64,000 nt of DNA from Stenotrophomonas mori (lineage in GTDB: Bacteria; Pseudomonadota; Gammaproteobacteria; Xanthomonadales; Xanthomonadaceae), in NCBI RefSeq assembly GCF_023556335.1, contig NZ_JAIKTS010000006.1, forward strand, positions 1-64,000. Reading direction: 5' to 3'. The notes beneath the pieces are model-generated. The model ran no database searches, was not told the origin of the DNA, and was given only the letters and a program-made list of their open reading frames with translations. Both the position numbers and the translations under genes were made by a program. This document shows, in pieces, positions 25,050-33,285 of the stretch. Each line of letters begins with the position of its first letter. Position 1 is the stretch's first letter.

Positions 25050-25230
25050 GATCAGCGCCGGCCGCGGCTGGAGCGCGCCCGCCAGGCACGGCGGCGCCAG
25101 GGCGTCCCGGTGGACGTCGCCGCGGCCATCGCCGGCGACGCGCGCACCGGCGGTTTCAGCGCCGCGTTCAAGCGATAGTCCGGGGTGCCGTCCTCCCGCG
25201 TCCGCTGGGAGAAGCCCGGCCGCGGCCGCC
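25050..25230 (+). pseudogene. remnant of an AraC-family regulator C-terminus
   Basis: In the 609-base gap between the peptidase and oxidoreductase genes, one frame reads RLERARQARRRQGVPVD, then AAIAG, then GGFSAAFKR, a TAG stop at 25176-25178, and SGVPSSRVRWE in the same frame. This follows the second helix-turn-helix and tail of AraC regulators (typically FSxAFKRxxGxxPSxxR), with the stop replacing one residue. The upstream part of such a gene is not recognisable. It looks like a decayed regulator; the match is short and could be chance. The rest of 24696-25304 shows nothing I can name. Confidence 0.38.
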
Positions 25231-25304
25231 GCGTACCGGATCACCGGCAGGCGCGGACGTGCTTGGTCGCGGCGGGCCGGCGAAGCCCACCGCGACGCCG
25301 GGTG

Positions 25305-28300
25305 TCACGCCATCTGCACGATGTGCAGGGCCTTCGGGTTGCGCCACGTCGCCAGCAGCGCCGCTTCGCGGGCCTTGGCCTCGTGCAGGTGCGCTTCCTT
25401 GACGTGGCCGTAGCCGCGGATGTGCTCGGGGATGCGGGCGATGTCCAGCGCCAGCGCCAGCCGGCCGGCGTCGAGCGTGCCCAGCAGTTCCTGCACGGTC
25501 TTCTCGTAATCGGCGATCAGCTGCCGTTCGCCGCGGCGCTCCGCGGTGTAGCCGAAGACGTCGAAGCGCCCGCCGCGCAGGCCCTTGAGCCTGGCCAGCA
25601 GGCCGAAGGCCCGGAACATCCACGGGCCGTACTCCTTCTTCTGCAGCTGGCCCTGCGCGTCGCGCCGGGCGAACAGCGGCGGCGCCAGGTGGAAGCGGAC
25701 CTGGTAGTCGCCCTCGAACTGCTGCCGCACGCGCTTGAGGAAGTCGCCACGGGTGTACAGGCGGGCCACCTCGTACTCGTCCTTGTAGGCCATCAGCTTG
25801 AAGAAGTAGCGCGCCACCGCCTCGGTCAGCGCGGTGCTGCCGGGGACGGCGCGCTGTTCGCCGTCGCGCACCGTTTCCACCAGTGCACGGTAGCGGCCGG
25901 CGTAGGCGGCATCCTGGTAGTCGGTGAGGAAGGCGGCGCGGCGGGCGATCAGCTCGTCCAGCGACTGCGACAGCCGGGTATCGTCCAGCGGCGAGGGATC
26001 GGCATCGTCGGCCTCCGCGACGGGCGCGGGGGTGCCGGCCGCGGCCCGGCGTACCGCCTCCGGGTCGACCGCGGCCAGCCGGCCCCAGGCGAACGCGCGC
26101 TGGTTCATCGCCACCGCGGCGCCGTTGAGTTCCACCGCCCGCATCAATGCTTCCAGCGACAGCGGCACCAGCCCCTGCTGCCAGGCGAAGCCGAGGATGA
26201 ACAGGTTGGCGGCGATCGCATCGCCCAGCAGCGCGGTGGCGAGCTGGGTGGCGTCGAGCAGGATGGGCTCGCGGCCGCCCAGCGCCAGCCGCACGCCGGC
26301 GATGATGTCGGTCGCGGGGAACTGCATGTCCGGCTGGGTGGTGAACGTGCCGGGCATCGCCTCGTAGGTGTTGAGCACCACGTGCGAGCGCTCGCCGCGG
26401 ACCTTGGACAGCGCCCAGTAGTCGTTGACCACGACCATGTCGCAGCCCAGCACCAGGTCGGCCTCCCCGGCGGCGATGCGCACCGCGTGGATGTCGGACG
26501 GCGTGCGGGCGATGCGGATGTGGGTGGTGACCGCGCCGCCCTTCTGCGCCAGCCCGGTCTGGTCGAGCACGCTGGCGCCCTTGCCCTCCAGGTGGCCGGC
26601 CATGCCGAGCAGGGCGCCGATGGTGACCACGCCGGTGCCGCCGACGCCGGTGATCAGGATGTTCCAGGGCTCTGCCAGGTCGCTGCGGAAGGTCGGCGCC
26701 GGCAGGTCGTCGAGCAGCCCGGCGGCCCCGCTCCGGGGGCCCTTGCGCAACTGCCCGCCGTGCACGGTCACGAAGCTCGGGCAGAAGCCGGTGGTGCAGG
26801 AGAAGTCCTTGTTGCAGTTGGACTGGTCGATGTCGCGCTTGCGCCCGAACTCGGTTTCCTTCGGCAGCACCGACACGCAGAAGCTCTTTTCACCGCAGTC
26901 GCCGCAGCCTTCGCAGACCAGTGAGTTGATCAGGGTGCGCTTGGCCGGGTCGGCGGTCTTGCCGCGCTTGCGGCGGCGGCGCTTCTCGGTGGCGCAGGTC
27001 TGCTCGTAGATCAGGATGCTGGTGCCCTTCACCGTGCGCAGCTGCCGCTGCACGGCGTCCAGCTCGGCGCGGTCGTGGAATTCCACGTCGGACGGGAACT
27101 CGTGGCGGCGCGCCTTCCACTTGGCGATGTCGTCGGACAGCAGCACGATGGTGTACACGCCTTCCGAACGCATCTGGTGGGCGATCTGCGGCACCGTCAG
27201 GGTGCCGTCCACCGGCTGCCCGCCGGTCATCGCCACCGCATCGTTGTAGAGGATCTTGTAGGTGATGTTGACGCCGGCGGCGATGGCCTGGCGGATCGCC
27301 AGCGAGCCGCTGTGGAAGTAGGTGCCGTCGCCGAGGTTCTGGAACACGTGCTCGGTGTCGGTGAACGCGGCCTGCCCGGCCCAGGTGACGCCCTCGCCGC
27401 CCATGTGGGTGAAGGTGTCGGTGGCGCGGTCCATCCAGGTGACCATGTAGTGGCAGCCGATGCCGGCCATCGCGCGCGACCCCTCGGGCACCCGGGTCGA
27501 GGTGTTGTGCGGGCAGCCGGAGCAGTAGTGCGGCACGCGCGGAAACAGCGCCCGGGGCCGGGCCATCTCGGCTTCCTTCTCCTCCATCCAGTGCAGGCGC
27601 TGCGCGATCGATTCGGTGAAACCGCTCGACGGCGACGGGAACCGCTGGATCCGGCGGCCGATGACGCCGGCGATGGTCGCCGGCGTCAGCTCGCCGGTGG
27701 ACGGCAGGATCCACTGGTCCTGCTCGTCGTACTTGCCGACGATCGACGGGCGCGGCCCCCAGCCGGCCGGCCAGTTGTAGAAGTATTCCTTCATCTGCCG
27801 CTCGATGAAGGCCTTCTTCTCCTCCACCACGAGGATGTCTTCCAGCCCGCGCGCGAAGGCGGCGATGCCCTGCGGTTCCAGCGGCCAGGTCATGCCGACC
27901 TTGTAGACGCGGATGCCGATGTCGGCGCAGGAGCGCGCGTCCAGGCCCAGGTACTCCAGCGCCTGCAGCACGTCGAGGTAGCTCTTGCCGGTGGTGACGA
28001 TGCCCAGCCGCGCGTGCGGCGAATCCATCACCACCCGGTCGAGGCCGTTGGCCCGCGCGAATGCCTGGGCCGCCGTCACCGCATAGCGGTGCAGGCGCAT
28101 CTCCTGCTCCAGCGGCGGGTCCGGCCAGCGGATGTTGAGGCCGTCGGGCGGCATCTGGAAATCCTCGGGCAGGACGATCCGCCGCGCGAACGGGTCCACC
28201 TCCACCGAGGCCGAGGATTCCACGGTCTCGGCGATGGTCTTGAAGCCGATCCAGCGCCCGGTATAGCGGCTCATGGCCCAGCCGAGCAGGCCCATGTCGA

Positions 28301-28895
28301 GGATGTCCTGCACCCCGGCCGGGTTCAGCACCGGCATCATCGCGCTGACGAACTCGTCCTCGCTGCCGTGCGGCAGGGTCGAGCTGCGGCAGGCATGGTC
28401 GTCGGCGGCCAGCGCCAGCACACCGCCGTGCCGGGACGTGCCGGCGGCGTTGCCGTGCTTGAACACGTCCCCGCAGCGGTCGACGCCGGGGCCCTTGCCG
28501 TACCACATGCCGAACACGCCATCGACAGTGGCGCCGGGGAACAGGTTGGTCTGCTGGGTGCCCCAGACCATGGTCGCGCCCAGGTCCTCGTTGAGCCCGG
28601 GCACGAACTTCACCCGCGCCGCCTCCAGGTGCCGGCGCGCGCGCCACAGTTCCAGGTCGAGGCCACCCAGCGGCGAACCGCGGTAGCCGCTGACGAAGCC
28701 GCCGGTGTTCAGCCCGGCCGCGGTGTCGCGCAGCTGCTGCATCAACGGCAGCCGTACCAGCGCCTGCACGCCGCTCAGGTAGATGCGGCCGTCGGTGCGG
28801 GTGTACTTGTGGTCCAGCCCGTAGTCGCGGTCGCGTACCCCGGTCAGCGGATCGTTGGCGGCGGCGGGCGAGGTGGGTTCGGCGGTACTGGTCAT
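25305..28895 (-). CDS. indolepyruvate ferredoxin oxidoreductase, fused alpha-beta type
   Basis: This 1196-residue enzyme oxidatively decarboxylates aryl or branched 2-oxo acids to acyl-CoA, reducing ferredoxin. In order it has a pyrimidine domain with SGYRGSPLGGLD, a thiamine-diphosphate domain (about 430-650) with CSGCPHNTSTRVPEG and GIGCHYM, a ferredoxin-like cysteine cluster (LVCEGCGDCGEKSFC and CNKDFSCTTGFC), and the gamma/beta subunit domain with ITGVGGTGVVTIGALL. Archaeal enzymes encode these parts separately. The single long chain is common in aerobic proteobacteria. The start at 28895 opens the conserved N-terminus. It is a single gene divergent from 29099. Confidence 0.93.
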   Translation of the reverse strand: MTSTAEPTSPAAANDPLTGVRDRDYGLDHKYTRTDGRIYLSGVQALVRLPLMQQLRDTAAGLNTGGFVSGYRGSPLGGLDLELWRARRHLEAARVKFVPGLNEDLGATMVWGTQQTNLFPGATVDGVFGMWYGKGPGVDRCGDVFKHGNAAGTSRHGGVLALAADDHACRSSTLPHGSEDEFVSAMMPVLNPAGVQDILDMGLLGWAMSRYTGRWIGFKTIAETVESSASVEVDPFARRIVLPEDFQMPPDGLNIRWPDPPLEQEMRLHRYAVTAAQAFARANGLDRVVMDSPHARLGIVTTGKSYLDVLQALEYLGLDARSCADIGIRVYKVGMTWPLEPQGIAAFARGLEDILVVEEKKAFIERQMKEYFYNWPAGWGPRPSIVGKYDEQDQWILPSTGELTPATIAGVIGRRIQRFPSPSSGFTESIAQRLHWMEEKEAEMARPRALFPRVPHYCSGCPHNTSTRVPEGSRAMAGIGCHYMVTWMDRATDTFTHMGGEGVTWAGQAAFTDTEHVFQNLGDGTYFHSGSLAIRQAIAAGVNITYKILYNDAVAMTGGQPVDGTLTVPQIAHQMRSEGVYTIVLLSDDIAKWKARRHEFPSDVEFHDRAELDAVQRQLRTVKGTSILIYEQTCATEKRRRRKRGKTADPAKRTLINSLVCEGCGDCGEKSFCVSVLPKETEFGRKRDIDQSNCNKDFSCTTGFCPSFVTVHGGQLRKGPRSGAAGLLDDLPAPTFRSDLAEPWNILITGVGGTGVVTIGALLGMAGHLEGKGASVLDQTGLAQKGGAVTTHIRIARTPSDIHAVRIAAGEADLVLGCDMVVVNDYWALSKVRGERSHVVLNTYEAMPGTFTTQPDMQFPATDIIAGVRLALGGREPILLDATQLATALLGDAIAANLFILGFAWQQGLVPLSLEALMRAVELNGAAVAMNQRAFAWGRLAAVDPEAVRRAAAGTPAPVAEADDADPSPLDDTRLSQSLDELIARRAAFLTDYQDAAYAGRYRALVETVRDGEQRAVPGSTALTEAVARYFFKLMAYKDEYEVARLYTRGDFLKRVRQQFEGDYQVRFHLAPPLFARRDAQGQLQKKEYGPWMFRAFGLLARLKGLRGGRFDVFGYTAERRGERQLIADYEKTVQELLGTLDAGRLALALDIARIPEHIRGYGHVKEAHLHEAKAREAALLATWRNPKALHIVQMA

Positions 28896-29098
28896 GGCTG
28901 GCCCATTGCGAGAACGGCTGGCACCCCCTCCATGCCACGGCGTGGCTGGCGGGCGGCCGGGGATTGTAACAGCGACGGTTTCGACGCCCGCCGGCCGCCG
29001 CCGGGCCCGGCCCGCCGCGGGCAACCGGGGTCGCGGCCCGTCGGGGGAGCGGTTAGGATCGGCCCCTTGCTGGAACGTGAACAATGGGGATTGCACGA

Positions 29099-29734
29099 AT
29101 GCGAGTGACGAAAGGCGTGCTCGGCGGTCTGCTGCTGGCGGGCCTGTTCTGTTCGGTGGCGTGGGCGCAGGGGGTGCCGCGGATCGCCGAGTTCTATTTC
29201 GAGGAGGATGCGGCGGCACGGCCCATCCAGGTCCTGCCGCCGGAGCAGCAGGATGTGGTCGATCAGCTGATGAAGCTGCGCGAGCGCGGCCGGAAGGCGG
29301 TGGAAGCCACGGCCCAGCTTGCCGGCATCGCCTCCGCCGAAGGCCGTACCGAGCTGGCCGACAAGCTCTACCGGGAAGCGCTGGCGGCGGTGGCCGCCAA
29401 TTCGCAGCTGGCGCGCGGCATCCGCTGGAACCTGGGCTGGAGCTTCTACCGCCACGGCGACGTGGAATCGGCCCTGCAGCAGTGGAGCCAGGCGGCGCAG
29501 GCCGCCCGCGGCAATGTCGACTGGGCGCCGCCGACCCTGGCGCTGGCGCTGTGGGCGCTGGGCCGCAGGGACGAGGCGGTGCAGTGGTATGCGGCCGCGG
29601 TGCGCACCGAGCCGGACCTGTGGAACGACCCGGCCCGCTTCCCGCAGCTGTTGCCGTCGTGGAAGGACGAGGAACGCGCGCGGCTGGCCGAAGTGCAGCA
29701 GGCCTGGGCCGCGGATCCGCCGGCCTGGCCCTGA
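29099..29734 (+). CDS. exported TPR-like protein
   Basis: This 211-residue protein has a signal peptide (MRVTKGVLGGLLLAGLFCSV, cleavage after AWAQ). Helical repeats about 60-180 (KLYREALAAVA, WSFYRHGDVESALQQW, LWALGRRDEAVQWYAAA) have tetratricopeptide character. The start at 29099 is preferred because GGGGA lies eight bases upstream; an in-frame ATG at 29084 would add five residues before the signal. It is likely periplasmic and may take part in a protein assembly. No specific function is recognised. The 244 bases after it hold no gene I can support. Confidence 0.8.
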   Translation: MRVTKGVLGGLLLAGLFCSVAWAQGVPRIAEFYFEEDAAARPIQVLPPEQQDVVDQLMKLRERGRKAVEATAQLAGIASAEGRTELADKLYREALAAVAANSQLARGIRWNLGWSFYRHGDVESALQQWSQAAQAARGNVDWAPPTLALALWALGRRDEAVQWYAAAVRTEPDLWNDPARFPQLLPSWKDEERARLAEVQQAWAADPPAWP

Positions 29735-29978
29735 GTCCGTGTCGTCCTGCGGTCGGCGCGCGGTTCCGCCGGCCGGGCGCACCCCGCGTGGCGGCAGGCG
29801 GCCCGTGGGGGCACCGGCGCCCTTCCGTGCCAGCGGGGCCCGGACGCTGTCCTGCCGCAGGGCTGCCCAGGTGGCGCCGGCCACCGGGTCCTCGATGATG
29901 AAGGGCGGCAAGAGCGTTGCCCTGCGGGTCATCCTGACGGCTTGCGGCGAGCCGCCCCGGCGCTGAGCGCGGCGTGGC

Positions 29979-31460
29979 TCAGTCGGCCGCGACCGTGCGC
30001 CCGCGCGCCCAGTCGCGCAGCGCCTGCACCTGTTCGGCCATCAGTACCGACAGCGGCCGCGTGGTGCGGATCTCGGCCATCAGCAGGTCGGTGTCCAGCG
30101 GCCTGCGTTCGGCATGCGCGGCGTACAGGCCGGCGACCACCGCCTGCTCGATCTCGGCGCCGGAAAACCCCTCGGCCGCGGCTGCCAGCGCGGGCAGGGC
30201 GAAGCCGCCGGCATCCAGCCCGCGCTTGCCCAGGTGCAGGCGCAGCAGGTCCACGCGGGTGTCCGGCGACGGCAGGTCGACGAAGAAGATCTCGTCGAAG
30301 CGGCCCTTGCGCAGCAGTTCGGCCGGCAGCTCGTGCACCTGGTTGGCGGTGGCGACGATGAACACCGGTGCCTTGCGCTCGGCCATCCAGGTCAGCAGGT
30401 AGCCCAGCACCCGCCGCGAGACGCCGCCGTCCTCGCCGCTGCTGGCCAGGCCCTTCTCGATCTCGTCGATCCACAGCACGCACGGCGCCAGCTGCTCGGC
30501 CGAGGCCAGCGCCTGGCGCAGGTTGTTCTCGGTCTCGCCGTGGTACTTGTTGTAGAGCGTGCCGACGTCCAGCCGCAGCAGCGGCACGCCGAAGCCGGCG
30601 GCGGTGGCCTTGGCCAGCATCGACTTGCCGCAGCCCTGCACGCCGAGCAGCAGCATGCCGCGTGGCGGGTCCAGCCCGGGCGGCGCGTCGCCGGCGACGA
30701 ACACCGCGCGGCGCTGCTCGATCCAGCGCTTGAGCCGGGCCGCGCCGGCCACGTCGCCGAAGCGCGCGCTGTCGTAGTCGTAGTGCAGGTGCCCGCTGCG
30801 GTTGAGCAGCTCGAACTTCAGCTTCGCCAGCTGCGGCAGGTCGTCGGCGCGCAGCGCGCCGTCGCTGTAGATCAGCTGGCGGGCGATGCGGCGCGCATCG
30901 GGCAGGCTCAGTCCCTGCAGGTTGCGCAGGATCTGCCGCACCACGTCCTGGTCCACCTCCACGCGGCGTCCGCCGTTCTCGCCGGCGTAGGCCGCCGCCT
31001 CCTCGCGCAGCATCTTCAGCAGCGCATTGGCGTCGGGCAGGCGCGGGTTGAAGCGGGTGGCCAGCGCCTCCAGCTCGGCCGGCAGCTCCACCCTGGGGCC
31101 GACCAGCACCAGCACGTGCGGTTGGCTGTGGCGGCGCTGGATGATGTCGCGCAGCAGGCGCTGGTGGCTGGCGTAGCCGAGGTAGGGATGGAAATCGAGC
31201 AGCAGGTAGATGCCGCGCTGTTCGGCGGCCTGGATCATGCGCAGCGCCGAACTGGCATCGGGCGGGCCGACCGCTTCGTCCTCGCGGTCCATGTCGATGC
31301 GGCGCAGCCCCTCGGTGATCGACCAGCGGTACAGCGCCCGCCACACGTGCATCAGCGCCTGCCGGAACAGGTCCACGACCCGCGCTTCGTCCGGGGTCTC
31401 GATGACGATCAGCGGCGTGTTGGCGCGGATCAGCGCGGTCAGGTCCTGCAGTTCGCTCAT
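29979..31460 (-). CDS. Ycf46-like AAA+ ATPase
   Basis: This 493-residue ATPase has a variable N-terminal half (1-235) and a C-terminal AAA+ module. Walker A is [12 protein letters not shown], Walker [12 protein letters not shown], the sensor region FIVATANQV, and the arginine-finger block [13 protein letters not shown]. This arrangement fits the Ycf46 group first named from plastids and cyanobacteria. Its cellular role in proteobacteria is not established. It starts 122 bases from the divergent ParA-type gene. Some relatives in cyanobacteria affect inorganic carbon use; I would not transfer that here. Confidence 0.85.
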   Translation of the reverse strand: MSELQDLTALIRANTPLIVIETPDEARVVDLFRQALMHVWRALYRWSITEGLRRIDMDREDEAVGPPDASSALRMIQAAEQRGIYLLLDFHPYLGYASHQRLLRDIIQRRHSQPHVLVLVGPRVELPAELEALATRFNPRLPDANALLKMLREEAAAYAGENGGRRVEVDQDVVRQILRNLQGLSLPDARRIARQLIYSDGALRADDLPQLAKLKFELLNRSGHLHYDYDSARFGDVAGAARLKRWIEQRRAVFVAGDAPPGLDPPRGMLLLGVQGCGKSMLAKATAAGFGVPLLRLDVGTLYNKYHGETENNLRQALASAEQLAPCVLWIDEIEKGLASSGEDGGVSRRVLGYLLTWMAERKAPVFIVATANQVHELPAELLRKGRFDEIFFVDLPSPDTRVDLLRLHLGKRGLDAGGFALPALAAAAEGFSGAEIEQAVVAGLYAAHAERRPLDTDLLMAEIRTTRPLSVLMAEQVQALRDWARGRTVAAD

Positions 31461-31582
31461 GGGGGCTCCGGCCGGGGGCTGACACGATAACGCAGCGGGA
31501 CGGTGTTTCATCACCCTGCGACTACCTCTGGCGCCGTGTCGCGGTGTACGCTGCGGAAAGGCTCAGCGGAAACGAGGCGTGC

Positions 31583-32215
31583 ATGAAGACGATCCTGGTG
31601 GCCGGCTCCAAGGGCGGTGTCGGCAAGACCACCATCGCCACCCACCTGGCGGCGCAGTCGGCGCTGGCCGGCAAGGCGACGGTGATCGCCGATGCGGACC
31701 CGCAGGGGTCCAGCACCCGCTGGGCGCAGCGCCGCTCGGTCCTGGACAGCGCGGTCCTGCCGGTGGACGTGTACCGCAAGAAGAAGTGGGAGAAGCTGAT
31801 CCCCGACGGGGTCGAGCAGCTGATCATCGATGCGCCCGCCGGCGCCTATGCCGACGACCTGGAACACTTCCTGGACGCCGCCGATGCGGTGGTGGTGCCG
31901 GTGCTGCCCTCGGCACTGGACATCGAGGCGATCGTCGGCTTCCTGAACAGCCTGGCCAAGGTCGCGCGGGTGCATTCGCGGGCCCTGCCGGTCGGCCTGG
32001 TGCTCAACCGCACCAAGGCCTGGACGCAGACCTCGCAGCAGGCCCGGCAGATGCTGTCGCAGTGGCCCTACGAGGTCGTCGCGCAGCTGCGCGACAGCCA
32101 GAGCTACGTGGTCATGGTCGGCCTCGGCCGCAGCCTGTTCGACTACCACTCGGCACAGGTCCGCGAGCACCAGCAGGACTGGGAGCCGCTCATGAAATGG
32201 TTGAAGAAGGTCTGA
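31583..32215 (+). CDS. ParA-family ATPase (orphan, MipZ/Soj-like)
   Basis: This 210-residue deviant-Walker ATPase has [14 protein letters not shown] at the N-terminus, [11 protein letters not shown] (Walker A-prime) and [16 protein letters not shown] (Walker B). It is short, like orphan ParA proteins that position chromosomal or polar structures rather than plasmid ParA. No ParB gene or parS-like site is adjacent, and there are no plasmid genes nearby. The ATG at 31583 begins [12 protein letters not shown]. It is followed after 19 bases by the phosphatase gene, so the two may be co-transcribed. Confidence 0.88.
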   Translation: MKTILVAGSKGGVGKTTIATHLAAQSALAGKATVIADADPQGSSTRWAQRRSVLDSAVLPVDVYRKKKWEKLIPDGVEQLIIDAPAGAYADDLEHFLDAADAVVVPVLPSALDIEAIVGFLNSLAKVARVHSRALPVGLVLNRTKAWTQTSQQARQMLSQWPYEVVAQLRDSQSYVVMVGLGRSLFDYHSAQVREHQQDWEPLMKWLKKV

Positions 32216-32234
32216 TCCGGAGTACCCGTCCATC

Positions 32235-32711
32235 ATGCGTGAATTGATCCTGTTGCGGCATGCCCATGCCGAGCCGTCCGAGAACGACCTGCCGGACATC
32301 GACCGTCCGCTGTCCCCGCATGGCCTGGCCGAGGCCGAGGCGGCCGGCCGCTGGCTGCTGGAGCAGCGGCTGGTGCCGGACCGGGTGCTGTGCTCGCCGG
32401 CGCGGCGCGCGCGCGAGACCCTGGAGGCCGTGCTGTCGCTGACCGGCTATGTCGAACAGCGGCTGGAGGAGCGGATCTACGAAGCCATGCCGGGCACGCT
32501 GGCGGCGCTGGTCGACGAACACCGCGACGTGGAGCGGCTGCTGCTGGTCGGCCACAACCCGGGCATGGAACGGCTGCTGGCCCTGATGCACAGCGGCCAG
32601 TCGGGCGACTACCGCGGCATGCCGACCGCCTCGGTGGCGGTGCTGTCCTTGCCGATGGAGGGGGCCATCGAGCCGGGCGTCGCCCGCCTTGCGGCATTCT
32701 GGTGGCCCTGA
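32235..32711 (+). CDS. sixA: SixA-type phosphohistidine phosphatase
   Basis: This 158-residue histidine phosphatase has the RHG-type nucleophile motif LLRHAHAEPS, the partner Arg in SPARRARET, and the second His in VGHNPGMERL. SixA dephosphorylates phosphohistidine on signalling or phosphotransfer proteins. The length and motifs match SixA rather than larger phosphoglycerate mutases. It sits between the ParA-type and YceI genes with short gaps, suggesting one transcript. Confidence 0.85.
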   Translation: MRELILLRHAHAEPSENDLPDIDRPLSPHGLAEAEAAGRWLLEQRLVPDRVLCSPARRARETLEAVLSLTGYVEQRLEERIYEAMPGTLAALVDEHRDVERLLLVGHNPGMERLLALMHSGQSGDYRGMPTASVAVLSLPMEGAIEPGVARLAAFWWP

Positions 32712-32715
32712 GCCC

Positions 32716-33285
32716 ATGCGGTCGTGGCGCGGCGGCCTGTGGCTGACACTGCTGTCGGCGGCAGGCGTGGCCTCGGCCGCGCAGCCGCTGCAGTTCGATA
32801 CCACCCATTCGCGTTTTGGTTTCGAGATCCGCACCCGTTTCGGGCAGAAGATCGAGGGCGAGTTCCCGCGCTTCGACGGCTGGATCACGGTCCTGCCGGA
32901 CGGGCGCCACCAGGTGCGCCTGCGGATGTTCGCCGAGTACGTCGAGATTCCCGGCAAGCCGCGCTATACCGGCTGGATGCGCGGGGAAGAGTTCTTCGAC
33001 GTGCAGCGCCATCCGCTGGTCGAGTTCGAATCCGACCCCTATGCGCCGGAGATCGTCGGCCAGGGGGGCGACGTCCGCGGGCGGCTGACCATCCGCGGCG
33101 TCAGCCGTCGCGAAGTCCTGCACCTGCAGGAGCCTGAATGCGCCTCCCCCGGCTATGATTGCGACCTTGTCAGCCGAGGGACGATCCAGCGCGGTCGCTA
33201 CGGCATGGACAGTTGGCAGTTTGCCCTGAGCGATCGTGTGACTTTCATCCTGCGTACGCGCCTGACCGGCGCCCCCCTGCCGTGA
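32716..33285 (+). CDS. YceI-family exported lipid-binding protein
   Basis: This 189-residue protein has a signal peptide (MRSWRGGLWLTLLSAAGVAS, cleavage after ASA) and the YceI lipocalin-like fold, which binds polyisoprenoid or other amphiphilic ligands in the periplasm. The start FDTTHSRFGFEIRT and the block GEEFFDVQRHPLVEFES are diagnostic. Two Cys (CASPGYDC) are unusual and might form a disulfide. Its TGA overlaps the GTG of the next gene, so the two are translationally coupled. Confidence 0.88.
   Translation: MRSWRGGLWLTLLSAAGVASAAQPLQFDTTHSRFGFEIRTRFGQKIEGEFPRFDGWITVLPDGRHQVRLRMFAEYVEIPGKPRYTGWMRGEEFFDVQRHPLVEFESDPYAPEIVGQGGDVRGRLTIRGVSRREVLHLQEPECASPGYDCDLVSRGTIQRGRYGMDSWQFALSDRVTFILRTRLTGAPLP

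Noticed and set aside
22515-25244. 909-codon open frame opposite the M61 peptidase gene
   Set aside because: It is a shadow of the peptidase and methyltransferase genes; composition is arginine/histidine rich and there is no ribosome site or domain.
27075-29108. Long plus-strand frame opposite the indolepyruvate oxidoreductase
   Set aside because: The real gene on the minus strand has clear motifs; this frame has none.
31583-32215. Plasmid partition locus
   Set aside because: The ParA-type protein is alone, with no parB, centromere repeats or replication gene nearby.
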